From Bacillota bacterium (GTDB lineage Bacteria; Bacillota; Clostridia; Tissierellales; Peptoniphilaceae), in contig JAEXBU010000034.1 of the NCBI GenBank assembly GCA_023393815.1, forward strand, positions 1 to 7,432: 7,432 nucleotides of DNA, written 5' to 3'. Positions 1 to 6,167 of this stretch are shown one piece after another (within the stretch, counting starts at the first letter, position 1; every line of letters begins with the position of its first letter). A program made the translations under genes and the position numbers. The notes under the pieces are model-generated. The model searched no databases and was not told where the DNA came from. It was given only the letters and a program-made list of their open reading frames with translations.

Positions 1-241
1 GATACATATTCTGCGTCGCCGCCACTTCCACGTCGCTTCCGAAGAGGCGCTTAATGGCGGAAAGAATTCTGCGCGCCACCGCCGCGTTCTCCGTATGGAA
101 GGAAAGGTCGATTCTAAGGCCTTCCCGCAGGCGGATCACGCCACAGGTACGTACGTAGGCCGCAAGCTCCGCGTGAAGAATTGCCATGTTCTCCATAGGC
201 ACCCGAGCCAATTCATTTTTTACATCTTTTGAAAAACTCAC
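1..241 (-). CDS. whiA: DNA-binding protein WhiA, N-terminal part (cut by window edge)
   Basis: This is the first 80 codons of a gene that runs off the left edge. Translation from the GTG at 241 begins MSFSKDVKNELARV, the typical opening of WhiA, and continues with HAELAAYVRTCGVIR and a segment (HTENAAVARRI) characteristic of the N-terminal LAGLIDADG-like domain; the C-terminal helix-turn-helix lies outside the window. The GTG start is chosen because a TGA lies in frame upstream with no other start between them, and GAGG sits 5 bases before it. WhiA is a sporulation regulator in Streptomyces, and in Bacillus it binds DNA and influences cell division and chromosome segregation. It is last of the visible murB-rapZ-yvcK-whiA series, 42 bases after yvcK, a placement common in Firmicutes. 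It may also be expressed from its own promoter at 268-296. The partial length limits certainty only for the unseen region. Confidence 0.93.
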   Translation of the reverse strand, partial: MSFSKDVKNELARVPMENMAILHAELAAYVRTCGVIRLREGLRIDLSFHTENAAVARRILSAIKRLFGSDVEVAATQNMY

Positions 242-267
242 GACGTCCTCGATTCTACTCCCTCTTC

Positions 268-296
268 ATTATAGTGCACATTCTCATCCCTTGCAA
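268..296 (-). promoter_or_regulatory. candidate internal promoter for whiA
   Basis: Read on the minus strand, TTGCAA (291-296) is followed after exactly 17 bases by TATAAT (268-273). The -10 is a perfect sigma-A hexamer and the -35 matches TTGACA at four of six positions. Transcription would start near 261, leaving a leader of about 20 bases that contains the GAGG ribosome site of the GTG start at 241. The -35 box lies inside the last codons of yvcK. This would allow whiA to be expressed apart from the upstream operon. It is a motif call only. Confidence 0.5.
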
Positions 297-1279
297 TGGC
301 TTTCCCCATAACGGTCACACAAGCTCAAAAGCCGCTGCGCGACCGACAGGCCGTCGTGGCGAATTAGCCCGTCTTTTTCCGTCATAAAAGCTCCGGTTTC
401 GACGTGGATTCCCTTTTCCTCCAATTTCCGCGCTTCCTCCGCATCCAACCGGATGGGCCGCACCCCTTCTTCGGATTCGTACTTTTTAAGCAAGTTTTCG
501 TCCATGGGTACGTCGTTCACAAGGACGCTATCCACCGGCCGCTTTAGTCCGTGGGTCCTTAATGCCTCCAGATGCGCCGTCAAACTCATTTCTTCGGTTT
601 CTCCCCGCTGCTCCATCATATTGGCCACATACACCAGAGGCGCGTCCGCCTCGTTCAGCGCCTGGGCCACTTCCGGTACGAGGAGATTGGGAACCAGGGA
701 AGTGTATAAGCTTCCGGGGCCTAAAACCAACAGATCCGCTGACAAAATTTCTTGGATACAGTCCTTATTGGCCTTGGGCGCGCGGGGGGCCAATTCCATC
801 GACGTAATGCGAACCTGTTTCTCGTAAGCGTGTTTCGGTATGGCCGATTCGCCGCGCACGCTGGAACCGTCCGCGTAGTGGCCGATCAGAACGATGGATT
901 CCTCCGTTACGGGCAAGACCCTTCCCGTGATCTTTAATACTTCCGCCGCTTCGCGCACCCCTTCGGCAAAGCCGCCGTAGACGTCCGTTAGGGCGGTGAT
1001 AATTAAATTGCCCATATTTTGGCCCTTTAAATCCCCCTCTTTAAATCGGTACTGAAGCAGATTTTTTAAGGACGGTTCCGCATTGGCGAGCGCCACCAGA
1101 CAGTTCCGCACATCTCCCGGAGGAAGCATCCCGTACTCCCGACGGAGCATACCGCTCGATCCCCCGTCGTCGGCCATGGTGACGATGGCCGTAATGTCTT
1201 CGCTAAAACGCTTGAGCCCCCGCAACAGGACGGAGATACCCGTGCCGCCGCCGAGCACGACAAATTTCGGATCGTCCAT
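284..1279 (-). CDS. yvcK: YvcK/GlmR family UDP-GlcNAc-binding protein (gluconeogenesis factor)
   Basis: The 331-residue product is a full-length member of the YvcK/CofD-like family (B. subtilis YvcK is about 317 residues). It opens with the nucleotide-binding glycine loop GGGTG (residues 10-14), then TMADDGGSSG (34-43), PPGDVRNCL (53-61), MGNLIITAL (89-97) and GPGSLYTS (187-194), all hallmarks of the fold. In B. subtilis this cytoplasmic protein (also named GlmR) binds UDP-GlcNAc, is needed for growth and normal shape on gluconeogenic carbon sources, and affects peptidoglycan precursor supply. CofD itself is a transferase of F420 biosynthesis, but no F420 genes are nearby and the context with murB, rapZ and whiA supports YvcK. 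The ATG lies one base after the rapZ stop and has only a weak ribosome site within the rapZ end, so translation is probably coupled. Confidence 0.96.
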   Translation of the reverse strand: MDDPKFVVLGGGTGISVLLRGLKRFSEDITAIVTMADDGGSSGMLRREYGMLPPGDVRNCLVALANAEPSLKNLLQYRFKEGDLKGQNMGNLIITALTDVYGGFAEGVREAAEVLKITGRVLPVTEESIVLIGHYADGSSVRGESAIPKHAYEKQVRITSMELAPRAPKANKDCIQEILSADLLVLGPGSLYTSLVPNLLVPEVAQALNEADAPLVYVANMMEQRGETEEMSLTAHLEALRTHGLKRPVDSVLVNDVPMDENLLKKYESEEGVRPIRLDAEEARKLEEKGIHVETGAFMTEKDGLIRHDGLSVAQRLLSLCDRYGESHCKG

Positions 1280-1280
1280 A

Positions 1281-2117
1281 TTACGCGCCTAAATCCCTGT
1301 GCTCGACGATCACGGCGTAGTCTTCTTCGCGCAGGGCTTTTGCCAACTCTTCGGCCATGACCACGGAGCGGTGAAAGCCTCCGGTACAACCGATGCCGAC
1401 AGTCAAATGCTCTTTTCCTTCGGCCACGTAGTCCTCGGCGAAAGTCTTCACGTAGTTCACCGCGTAGTCCAGAAAAGTTTTCGCCTTCTCCTTCGACAAG
1501 ACGTACTCCCTGATTTCCGGATGGAGCCCATTTTTCGCCTTGAGCTCGCTCACGTAGTAGGGATTCGGCAAAAAGCGCATATCAAAAACCAAATCCGCTT
1601 CTTCCAAGATACCCCGCTTATAGCCGAAAGAAATGACGGAGACGCCGAGTTTGCCCCGCTCCGCTTTTAAAATGCTTTTTAAGCGAATTTTTAAACTGTA
1701 ATTGGTCATCTTCGACGTGTCGACGATGTAATCCGCCCTCTGTCTCAAGGGATCCATTCGCCGCTTTTCCTCTTCGATACCTCGGGCGATGGAAGTGCTC
1801 AACGGGTGGGGACGGCGCAGTTCCTTGAACCGATGAATGAGTGTGTGGGGATCGGCCTCTAAATAGACTACCGTCACATCTTCCACTTCCCTATCCAAGG
1901 TTTGAATGGCCACGTCCAAATCTTTAAAAAACAGGCCGCTTCGTATGTCGAGAACCAACGCCACCAAAGGCATTTCGGCCTCTTCCACCATATCGATGAA
2001 TTTTGGAAACAGCGCCGGCGGCAGATTGTCCACGCAATAATAGCCCAGATCCTCCGCCGCCTTTAAGGCCTGACTCTTTCCCGCACCGGACAGGCCCGTT
2101 AACACCAAAAGTTTCAT
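1281..2117 (-). CDS. rapZ: RapZ/YvcJ family nucleotide-binding protein (RNase adapter)
   Basis: The product has 278 residues, close to the usual 284-295. The N-terminal half is a P-loop NTPase domain with Walker A GLSGAGKS at residues 8-15 and a Walker B-like VALVLDIRSG strand near 52-61. The middle carries the family signature SFGYKRG...ADLVFDMRFLPNP, and the C-terminal domain has GIGCTGGFHRS (241-251). In E. coli, RapZ senses glucosamine-6-phosphate and presents the small RNA GlmZ to RNase E; in B. subtilis, YvcJ hydrolyses nucleotides and affects competence. GlmZ-type RNAs are not expected in Firmicutes, so the adapter name reflects homology rather than a known activity here. The start overlaps the murB stop as ATGA and yvcK begins one base after its stop, which indicates translational coupling and a shared amino-sugar theme. 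Confidence 0.96.
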   Translation of the reverse strand: MKLLVLTGLSGAGKSQALKAAEDLGYYCVDNLPPALFPKFIDMVEEAEMPLVALVLDIRSGLFFKDLDVAIQTLDREVEDVTVVYLEADPHTLIHRFKELRRPHPLSTSIARGIEEEKRRMDPLRQRADYIVDTSKMTNYSLKIRLKSILKAERGKLGVSVISFGYKRGILEEADLVFDMRFLPNPYYVSELKAKNGLHPEIREYVLSKEKAKTFLDYAVNYVKTFAEDYVAEGKEHLTVGIGCTGGFHRSVVMAEELAKALREEDYAVIVEHRDLGA

Positions 2118-3001
2118 TCCGTCTCTCCCAACACTTTTACTTCCGTTTCCAGTTCCACCCCATGTTTCGCATAGACCGCTTCCTGTACCGTGCGTATCAG
2201 TTCCACTACATCCTTACAGGTGGCCCCTCCGGCGTTGATGACGAAACCGCAGTGTTTTTCCGACACTTGGGCGCCGCCGTGCCTTAAACCCCGAAGCCCT
2301 GCCTGATCGATAAGCTGCCCGGCAAAGTAACCTTCGGGACGCTTAAAGGTGCTCCCGGCGGAAGGATACTCCAGAGGCTGTTTCGCAACCCGCCGATTCC
2401 AAAGGTCGTCCATTTTCTCGCGAATAACCGCTTTATCTCCCGGTTTCAAGGCGAACACAGCTTCCAAGACGATGAGTTTTTCGTCGTGGATGCGGCTGTT
2501 TCTATAGCGGAAATTCATGCGGGCGTTCGGGATCACTTCCACGGTGCCGTCTTTGTGCATCACCGTCACCGATTCCACCACATCCTTCATTTCTCCGCCG
2601 TAGGCACCGGCGTTCATGGTCATGGCGCCGCCCACTGCGCCGGGAATACCGTGGGCAAATTCGAGACCCGTCAAAGACGCTTCCCATGCTGCCTCGGCTA
2701 CGCTTTTCATAGACGCGCCGCTCTGGGCGATCACCTTGTCGCCTTCCACCCGAACTTGGGAAAAGTAATTCTCCAGGCGAATCACCGCCCCACGAATCCC
2801 TTTGTCCGAGACTACCATGTTCGTGCCCTTGCCCATAATCATCCAGGGCATCTTCGCCTCTTCTGCGGCCGCCATAACGCGGCGCAACTCTTCCACCGTG
2901 CGGGGCTCGATGAAGTAGTCTGCCGGCCCGCCGATTTGAAAGCTGGTCACCAATTTCATCGGGTGATTTCTAATGACGTGTTCGCTTACCAATCCGTCCA
3001 T
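2114..3001 (-). CDS. murB: UDP-N-acetylmuramate dehydrogenase (UDP-N-acetylenolpyruvoylglucosamine reductase)
   Basis: MurB is the FAD enzyme that uses NADPH to reduce UDP-GlcNAc-enolpyruvate to UDP-MurNAc, the second committed step of peptidoglycan precursor synthesis in the cytoplasm. The 295-residue product has the FAD-binding features TSFQIGGPADYF (19-30), GKGTNMVVSD (57-66) and HGIPGAVGGAM (117-127), the YRNSR motif (166-170), the PSAGSTFKRP segment whose Ser217 aligns with the proton-donor serine, and a C-terminal HGVELETEV (280-288) holding the catalytic glutamate. Its length fits the shorter type II MurB, as in Bacillus. GKGTN replaces the more usual GxGSN, a conservative variation. 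The ATG at 3001 is preceded by AAGGAG with 9 bases of spacing. It is the first gene of the minus-strand operon, with its own promoter at 3041-3071. Confidence 0.97.
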   Translation of the reverse strand: MDGLVSEHVIRNHPMKLVTSFQIGGPADYFIEPRTVEELRRVMAAAEEAKMPWMIMGKGTNMVVSDKGIRGAVIRLENYFSQVRVEGDKVIAQSGASMKSVAEAAWEASLTGLEFAHGIPGAVGGAMTMNAGAYGGEMKDVVESVTVMHKDGTVEVIPNARMNFRYRNSRIHDEKLIVLEAVFALKPGDKAVIREKMDDLWNRRVAKQPLEYPSAGSTFKRPEGYFAGQLIDQAGLRGLRHGGAQVSEKHCGFVINAGGATCKDVVELIRTVQEAVYAKHGVELETEVKVLGETE

Positions 3002-3040
3002 GTATCGAATCTCCTTCGCTTCTTTTTTCGTGATAGCTCT

Positions 3041-3071
3041 ATTGTACCAAAGAAATGCTAAGAAAGTTCAA
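3041..3071 (-). promoter_or_regulatory. candidate promoter for the murB-rapZ-yvcK-whiA operon
   Basis: On the minus strand, TACAAT (3041-3046) is preceded by TGG, giving an extended -10 of the form TGnTACAAT. TTGAAC (3066-3071) is the best -35 but the spacer is 19 bases, so the extended -10 probably carries most of the activity. The start would fall near 3034, giving murB a leader of about 33 bases with AAGGAG in it. Confidence 0.55.
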
Positions 3072-3080
3072 AAAAAAGAC

Positions 3081-3110
3081 TTGACAATGGATGCACCCCC
3101 CTGTTAGAAT
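3081..3110 (+). promoter_or_regulatory. promoter of the T-box / methionine uptake operon
   Basis: A perfect -35 TTGACA (3081-3086) and a -10 TAGAAT (3105-3110) are separated by 18 bases, and TGT directly before the -10 makes it an extended -10. Transcription would start near 3117, exactly where the T-box leader begins. It fires away from the murB promoter, and only 9 bases separate the two -35 boxes. Confidence 0.8.
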
Positions 3111-3116
3111 TGTGCC

Positions 3117-3372
3117 AACGAGTTTGACGAGGAGAGTAACTCGAAGGGATCGAACTACAGAGAAGCTTCGTATGGTGAGAGAAGCGTTTTGGTTTTCGAG
3201 CGAACATGGCCTCCGACTCTAAGGGTCGATACTAGATTCTTACAGGTGCGCCTGTTACAGCGCCGGAGTATGATGGTACTCGTTGAGGTGTAAATCGCGA
3301 GGTTTGCATAAATAAAGGTGGTAACACGATTTCGGTCGTCCTTTTTCCCATTGGGAAGAAGGACGTTTTTTT
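3117..3372 (+). ncRNA. T-box riboswitch leader, methionine (AUG) specifier
   Basis: This leader controls the downstream methionine transporter by sensing uncharged tRNA. Pairings that can be traced by eye are: the stem I base 3124-3128 with 3225-3229; a GA-rich internal loop (GAGG against AAGG) resembling the kink-turn; 3133-3137 with 3216-3220; a specifier loop; 3150-3154 with 3195-3199; and a distal helix 3165-3169 with 3181-3185 closing the GGTGAGA loop. The specifier loop reads GAACATGG, with AUG at 3206-3208 followed by the usual purine, which predicts tRNA-Met. Further hairpins are 3242-3246 with 3251-3255 (stem II region) and GAGTA with TACTC (3266-3281, stem III). The T-box sequence AAAGGTGGTAACACG lies at 3314-3328, and its UGGU (3319-3322) can pair with the tRNA ACCA end. 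An antiterminator helix can form between 3292-3299 and 3325-3332. The metNIQ genes below agree with a Met specificity. Confidence 0.93.
3337..3372 (+). terminator. T-box-controlled intrinsic terminator
   Basis: A 13-bp stem (3337-3349 with 3353-3365, one G-U pair) with a 3-base loop is followed by seven T residues (3366-3372). It ends the leader when tRNA-Met is charged. The left arm does not directly share bases with the main antiterminator helix (3292-3299 with 3325-3332). An extension pairing GAGG 3285-3288 with CCTT 3340-3343 would make the two forms mutually exclusive. Confidence 0.9.
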
Positions 3373-3380
3373 ATTTCATT

Positions 3381-3398
3381 TTGAACGAGGAGGTTCAA
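3381..3398 (+). promoter_or_regulatory. metN ribosome binding site inside a small inverted repeat
   Basis: GAGGAGG at 3387-3393 lies 6 bases before the GTG start of metN and fixes that start. It is flanked by a perfect 6-base inverted repeat, TTGAAC (3381-3386) and GTTCAA (3393-3398), so the purine-rich core would sit in the loop of a short hairpin. The stem is A/T-rich and weak, so any effect on translation is uncertain. Confidence 0.7.
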
Positions 3399-3399
3399 C

Positions 3400-4443
3400 G
3401 TGATCGACTTAAACCATATTTCCGTGGTCTTTGAAAAAGACCGCCAAGCCTTCACGGCGGTGGACGACGTGTCCCTCACCGTAGAGGCGGGCGATATCTT
3501 CGGTATCGTCGGCTACTCCGGGGCGGGCAAGTCCACTTTGGTTCGCACCATTAACTTACTTCAACCCCCGAGTCGGGGCGAAGTGATCGTCAACGGCGAG
3601 GACTTGACAAAGCTTCCGATCAAAGAACTGCGCAAGCGCCGCAAAAAGATCGGCATGATCTTTCAACACTTTAACCTTATGAACGCCCGCACCATTATCG
3701 GAAACGTCCTCTATCCCCTGAAAGACAGCAATCTGTCCCACGCGGAAAAAGAAAAAAAAGCCATGGATCTTCTTCGCCTCGTGGGCATCGAAGAAAAGGC
3801 CCACAGTTACCCTCGGGAGCTCTCCGGCGGGCAGAAACAGCGGGTGGCCATCGCCCGAGCCCTGGCCAACGAGCCGAAGATTCTCCTTTGCGACGAGGCC
3901 ACGTCGGCATTGGATCCTCGAACCACCACTTCCATTCTTCACCTGTTGAAGCGACTGAACCGGGAAATGAATTTAACCATCGTCCTCATCACCCACGAAA
4001 TGCAGGCGGTGAAGGAAATCTGCAATAAAGTCGCCGTCATGGAATCGGGCAAGGTCGTAGAAAAAGGTTCCTTAATCGACATTTTCGCCAATCCGAAAGA
4101 AGAGATTACCCAACAATTCGTGAACACGGCGAGCCACTGGGACGAAACCATCGATAAGCTCAAGGATCACGGCTACTTCGATCATGACGATCCCTCAAGC
4201 GAGCTGATCCACTTACGCTACATCGGCGCATCGGCCACGACGCCTGTCCTAAACGACGTATTTACGAAATTCCACGTAAAGACCAATATTTTGTCGGGCA
4301 GCATCGAATTTTTGGAAGAGGTACCCTTCGGAAACTTAGTCGTCCTCTTCGAAGGCCCGACGGAGGCCATCCAACAGGCGAAACAATACATGATCGATCG
4401 CGACGTGGACCTTCGCGTCGTCAGTAAGGAGGTGATCGAATGA
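3400..4443 (+). CDS. metN: methionine ABC transporter ATP-binding protein MetN
   Basis: The 347-residue protein is the ATPase of the MetNIQ importer and works as a dimer at the inner face of the membrane. The motifs are complete: Walker A GYSGAGKST (38-46), Q-loop Gln89 in FQHFNLM, signature LSGGQ (141-145), Walker B ILLCDE (161-166), D-loop SALDP, and the H-loop His199. The region after about residue 265 (HLRYIGASATTPVL onward) is the C-terminal NIL/ACT-like domain, which in E. coli MetN binds cytoplasmic methionine and shuts the transporter down (trans-inhibition). Its length matches E. coli and Bacillus MetN. Translation starts at a GTG with GAGGAGG 6 bases upstream, and the stop overlaps the metI start as ATGA. 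Transcription is expected to depend on the Met T-box just upstream. Transport of D-methionine or related sulfur compounds cannot be separated by sequence alone. Confidence 0.97.
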   Translation: MIDLNHISVVFEKDRQAFTAVDDVSLTVEAGDIFGIVGYSGAGKSTLVRTINLLQPPSRGEVIVNGEDLTKLPIKELRKRRKKIGMIFQHFNLMNARTIIGNVLYPLKDSNLSHAEKEKKAMDLLRLVGIEEKAHSYPRELSGGQKQRVAIARALANEPKILLCDEATSALDPRTTTSILHLLKRLNREMNLTIVLITHEMQAVKEICNKVAVMESGKVVEKGSLIDIFANPKEEITQQFVNTASHWDETIDKLKDHGYFDHDDPSSELIHLRYIGASATTPVLNDVFTKFHVKTNILSGSIEFLEEVPFGNLVVLFEGPTEAIQQAKQYMIDRDVDLRVVSKEVIE

Positions 4444-5105
4444 ATTTTTTTGCCAACGTCATCGCATCGAAACAAGACTTTGTCACGGAAACCGGAGCCA
4501 CCGTCTACATGGTGGTGATTACTTCCATTATCGCCGGCCTATTGGGTATGCTCGGCGGCTTGGCTCTCACCCTTACCCAAGAGGGCGGTCTTTGGGAAAA
4601 TCGGAAGGTCTACTGGTTTTTGGATAAGGTGGTCAACATCTTTCGTTCCATCCCCTTTATTATTCTCTTGGCACTGATTTCTCCCATTACTCGGGCCATC
4701 GTCCACACGACCATCGGCAACACGGCGGCTATCGTCCCCTTGGTCATCGGCAGCGCCCCCTTCTATGCCCGACAAATCGAAAATGCCCTGGCCGAAGTGG
4801 ACGGCGGCATTATCGAGGCGGCGAAATCCATGGGAGATTCCCCGGCGAACATCGTCTTCGGCGTGTACCTGAAAGAAGGGCTTCCCTCGATCCTTCGGGC
4901 CAGCGCCATGACCATTATCAGCTTGATCGGCCTCACGGCTATGGCCGGTGCCGTCGGTGCCGGCGGTTTGGGAAACCTCGCCATTACGCGGGGCTACAAC
5001 CGCTACCAAAACGACATCATCATCGTTTCCACCGTTCTTATTTTAATTTTGGTATTTATTACTCAGGGGCTGTTTAACCTGTGGGTAAAGAAAGTACAAC
5101 ACTAA
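4440..5105 (+). CDS. metI: methionine ABC transporter permease MetI
   Basis: This 221-residue integral membrane protein forms the transport channel as a dimer with MetN. Hydrophobic segments are visible near residues 20-45, 63-85, 92-112, 153-178 and 192-216, which fits the five-helix MetI topology. The cytoplasmic coupling loop that docks onto MetN is present as GGIIEAAKSMGDSPANIVFG, followed by LKEGLPSI, the EAA motif of binding-protein-dependent permeases. The length matches the usual 217-222 residues. The ATG overlaps the metN stop by 4 bases, so it is probably translated by coupling and made in step with the ATPase. metQ1 begins 20 bases after its stop. The family is MetI rather than a general amino-acid permease, judged from the SIPFIILL and TAMAGAVGAGGLG segments and the neighbours. 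Confidence 0.96.
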   Translation: MNFFANVIASKQDFVTETGATVYMVVITSIIAGLLGMLGGLALTLTQEGGLWENRKVYWFLDKVVNIFRSIPFIILLALISPITRAIVHTTIGNTAAIVPLVIGSAPFYARQIENALAEVDGGIIEAAKSMGDSPANIVFGVYLKEGLPSILRASAMTIISLIGLTAMAGAVGAGGLGNLAITRGYNRYQNDIIIVSTVLILILVFITQGLFNLWVKKVQH

Positions 5106-5109
5106 TCGA

Positions 5110-5115
5110 AAGGAG
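5110..5115 (+). promoter_or_regulatory. ribosome binding site that sets the metQ1 start
   Basis: AAGGAG stands 10 bases before the ATG at 5126. An in-frame ATG at 5081 would add 15 residues before the signal peptide and overlap metI, and it lacks a comparable site. The start at 5126 gives a normal lipoprotein signal sequence. Confidence 0.75.
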
Positions 5116-5125
5116 ATTGTTCAAC

Positions 5126-6067
5126 ATGAAACAACTATTGAAGAAAGTTACCTCTATCGCCCTCTTATCGGCTCTGGTTCTTACGGGCTGCGCCGGCGGG
5201 GGAAACAACGCCGCCAAAGAAAACGACAGGGCGAAGAATAAGGCCGCCGCGGAAAAGACCGACGAGAAAAAAGACGCGCAAGTAGTGAAAATCGGCGTCG
5301 TCGGCGACGACCAACGGCTCTGGGAAAAGGCCAAAGAAAACGCCGAAAAAGACGGCGTCACCTTGGACATCGTAGTCTTTAACGACTACAACACTCCCAA
5401 CGACGCCCTGGCAAACGGCGACATCGACCTGAACGCCTTCCAACACAAGGCCTTCCTGGACGACCACAACAAGGCGAAAAAACAAAACCTGGTCCCCATC
5501 GGCATGACCTACCTCTCCCCCATCGGCGTCTACTCCAACAAGATTAAAGACTTGAAAGAATTAACGGACGGCGCCAAAGTGGCCATCCCCAACGACGCTA
5601 CCAACGGCGGGCGTGCTCTGATCGTCCTGCAACAAGCGGGCGTCATTACCTTAAAAGAAAACGCCGGTCTCACGCCGACGGTAAAAGACATTCAAGACAA
5701 TCCGAAAAACATCCAAATCGACGAACTGGACGCCGCCCAAGTGGCCCGCTCCCTCCCCGACGTGGACGCCGCCGTCATTAACGGCAACATGGCCGTAGAC
5801 GCCGGATTGGATCCTAGAAACGACACGATCTTTGTGGAAGAAATGGGCGAAAGCATCGCACCCTACATTAACTACGTGGTGGCACGGAGCGAAGACAAGG
5901 ACAACGAACTATACAAAAAAGTCGTCAGCTACTACCAACAAGACAACGTAGATAAACTTCTCCAAGAACTTTACAAGGGCAGCCAATACGCCGCGTGGAA
6001 ATTGGATCTGAAAGATCTAGGCCAATACGGCGATACGGCCTCTGCCGAAAGCGAACAAAGCAAGTAA
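5126..6067 (+). CDS. metQ: MetQ/NlpA family methionine-binding lipoprotein, first copy
   Basis: The 313-residue product is the extracellular substrate-binding protein of the MetNI importer, anchored by lipid to the outer face of the membrane. A signal peptide with MKQLLKK and a hydrophobic core ends in the lipobox LTGC, giving Cys22 as the lipidated residue. Residues 23-52 form a charged, Ala/Lys/Glu-rich linker, and the NlpA domain begins at VVKIGVVGDDQ (53-63). Ligand-pocket motifs are present: DYNTPNDAL (87-95), NAFQHKAFL (103-111), IPNDATNGGRAL (154-165, with the arginine thought to hold the carboxylate) and VINGN (217-221). It is longer than E. coli or Bacillus MetQ (about 271-274) because of the linker and a polar C-terminal tail. 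A second copy follows after 160 bases. Methionine is inferred from metNI and the Met T-box; the two copies could differ in preference. Confidence 0.95.
   Translation: MKQLLKKVTSIALLSALVLTGCAGGGNNAAKENDRAKNKAAAEKTDEKKDAQVVKIGVVGDDQRLWEKAKENAEKDGVTLDIVVFNDYNTPNDALANGDIDLNAFQHKAFLDDHNKAKKQNLVPIGMTYLSPIGVYSNKIKDLKELTDGAKVAIPNDATNGGRALIVLQQAGVITLKENAGLTPTVKDIQDNPKNIQIDELDAAQVARSLPDVDAAVINGNMAVDAGLDPRNDTIFVEEMGESIAPYINYVVARSEDKDNELYKKVVSYYQQDNVDKLLQELYKGSQYAAWKLDLKDLGQYGDTASAESEQSK
5423..5462 (+). repeat. 40-base stretch identical between the two metQ copies (copy 1)
   Basis: The segment coding for IDLNAFQHKAFLD is identical over 40 bases to 6471-6510, including all synonymous positions. It covers the pocket histidine motif. 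Its flanks also match closely, with scattered differences. Confidence 0.9.
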
Positions 6068-6082
6068 TAAAGGGGGTGAACC

Positions 6083-6142
6083 GTGAAACGGAAAGGACGA
6101 ATGCTCTATCCGTCCACCCGCTTACGAGTCGACGCGTTCTAA
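6083..6142 (+). CDS. possible 19-codon small ORF between metQ1 and metQ2 (uncertain)
   Basis: A GTG at 6083 opens 19 codons (MKRKGRMLYPSTRLRVDAF) ending in TAA at 6140. It is preceded by AGGGGGTGA (6071-6079), an unusually good match to the 16S anti-SD and well placed, which is the main reason to list it. The peptide would be strongly basic (five Arg and two Lys, against one Asp) with no signal or membrane segment, and nothing in it is recognised. Its reading frame runs through the left arms of the inverted repeats at 6095-6167, so its translation could affect folding of the spacer RNA. Alternatively the SD-like tract is a chance remnant, or it serves another purpose such as a ribosome or RNA-stabilising site after metQ1. 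There is no homology support. Confidence 0.28.
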   Translation: MKRKGRMLYPSTRLRVDAF

Positions 6143-6167
6143 GGCGCGCTCCTCGGGTGTGGACGGA
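6095..6167 (+). promoter_or_regulatory. competing inverted repeats in the metQ1-metQ2 spacer
   Basis: Two pairings share the central arm. GGACG (6095-6099) can pair with CGTCC (6111-6115). TCCGTCCAC (6109-6117) can pair with GTGGACGGA (6159-6167), a perfect 9-bp arm extended by CCG 6118-6120 with CGG 6154-6156 around a 2-base bulge. No T-run follows, so this is not a standard terminator. It could be an mRNA processing or stability element that sets the ratio of the two metQ products, or an attenuator-like switch. Confidence 0.45.

Noticed and set aside
2486..3061. 191-codon open frame on the plus strand opposite murB
   Set aside because: It is antisense to murB, which has full family motifs. 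The His/Arg-rich translation is typical of a complementary frame, and the frame crosses the murB promoter.
3117..3372. SAM (S-box) riboswitch as an alternative reading of the leader before metN
   Set aside because: The leader shows T-box hallmarks (specifier loop with AUG, AAAGGTGGTAACACG, antiterminator bulge), and I do not see the S-box core.
5081..5125. Upstream in-frame ATG for metQ1 that would add 15 residues
   Set aside because: It would put a polar extension before the lipoprotein signal peptide and overlap metI. The ATG at 5126 has AAGGAG and gives a normal signal sequence.
6109..6167. Inverted repeat considered as a terminator between metQ1 and metQ2
   Set aside because: The stem has a loop of about 40 bases and no T-run follows, so it does not meet the form of an intrinsic terminator.
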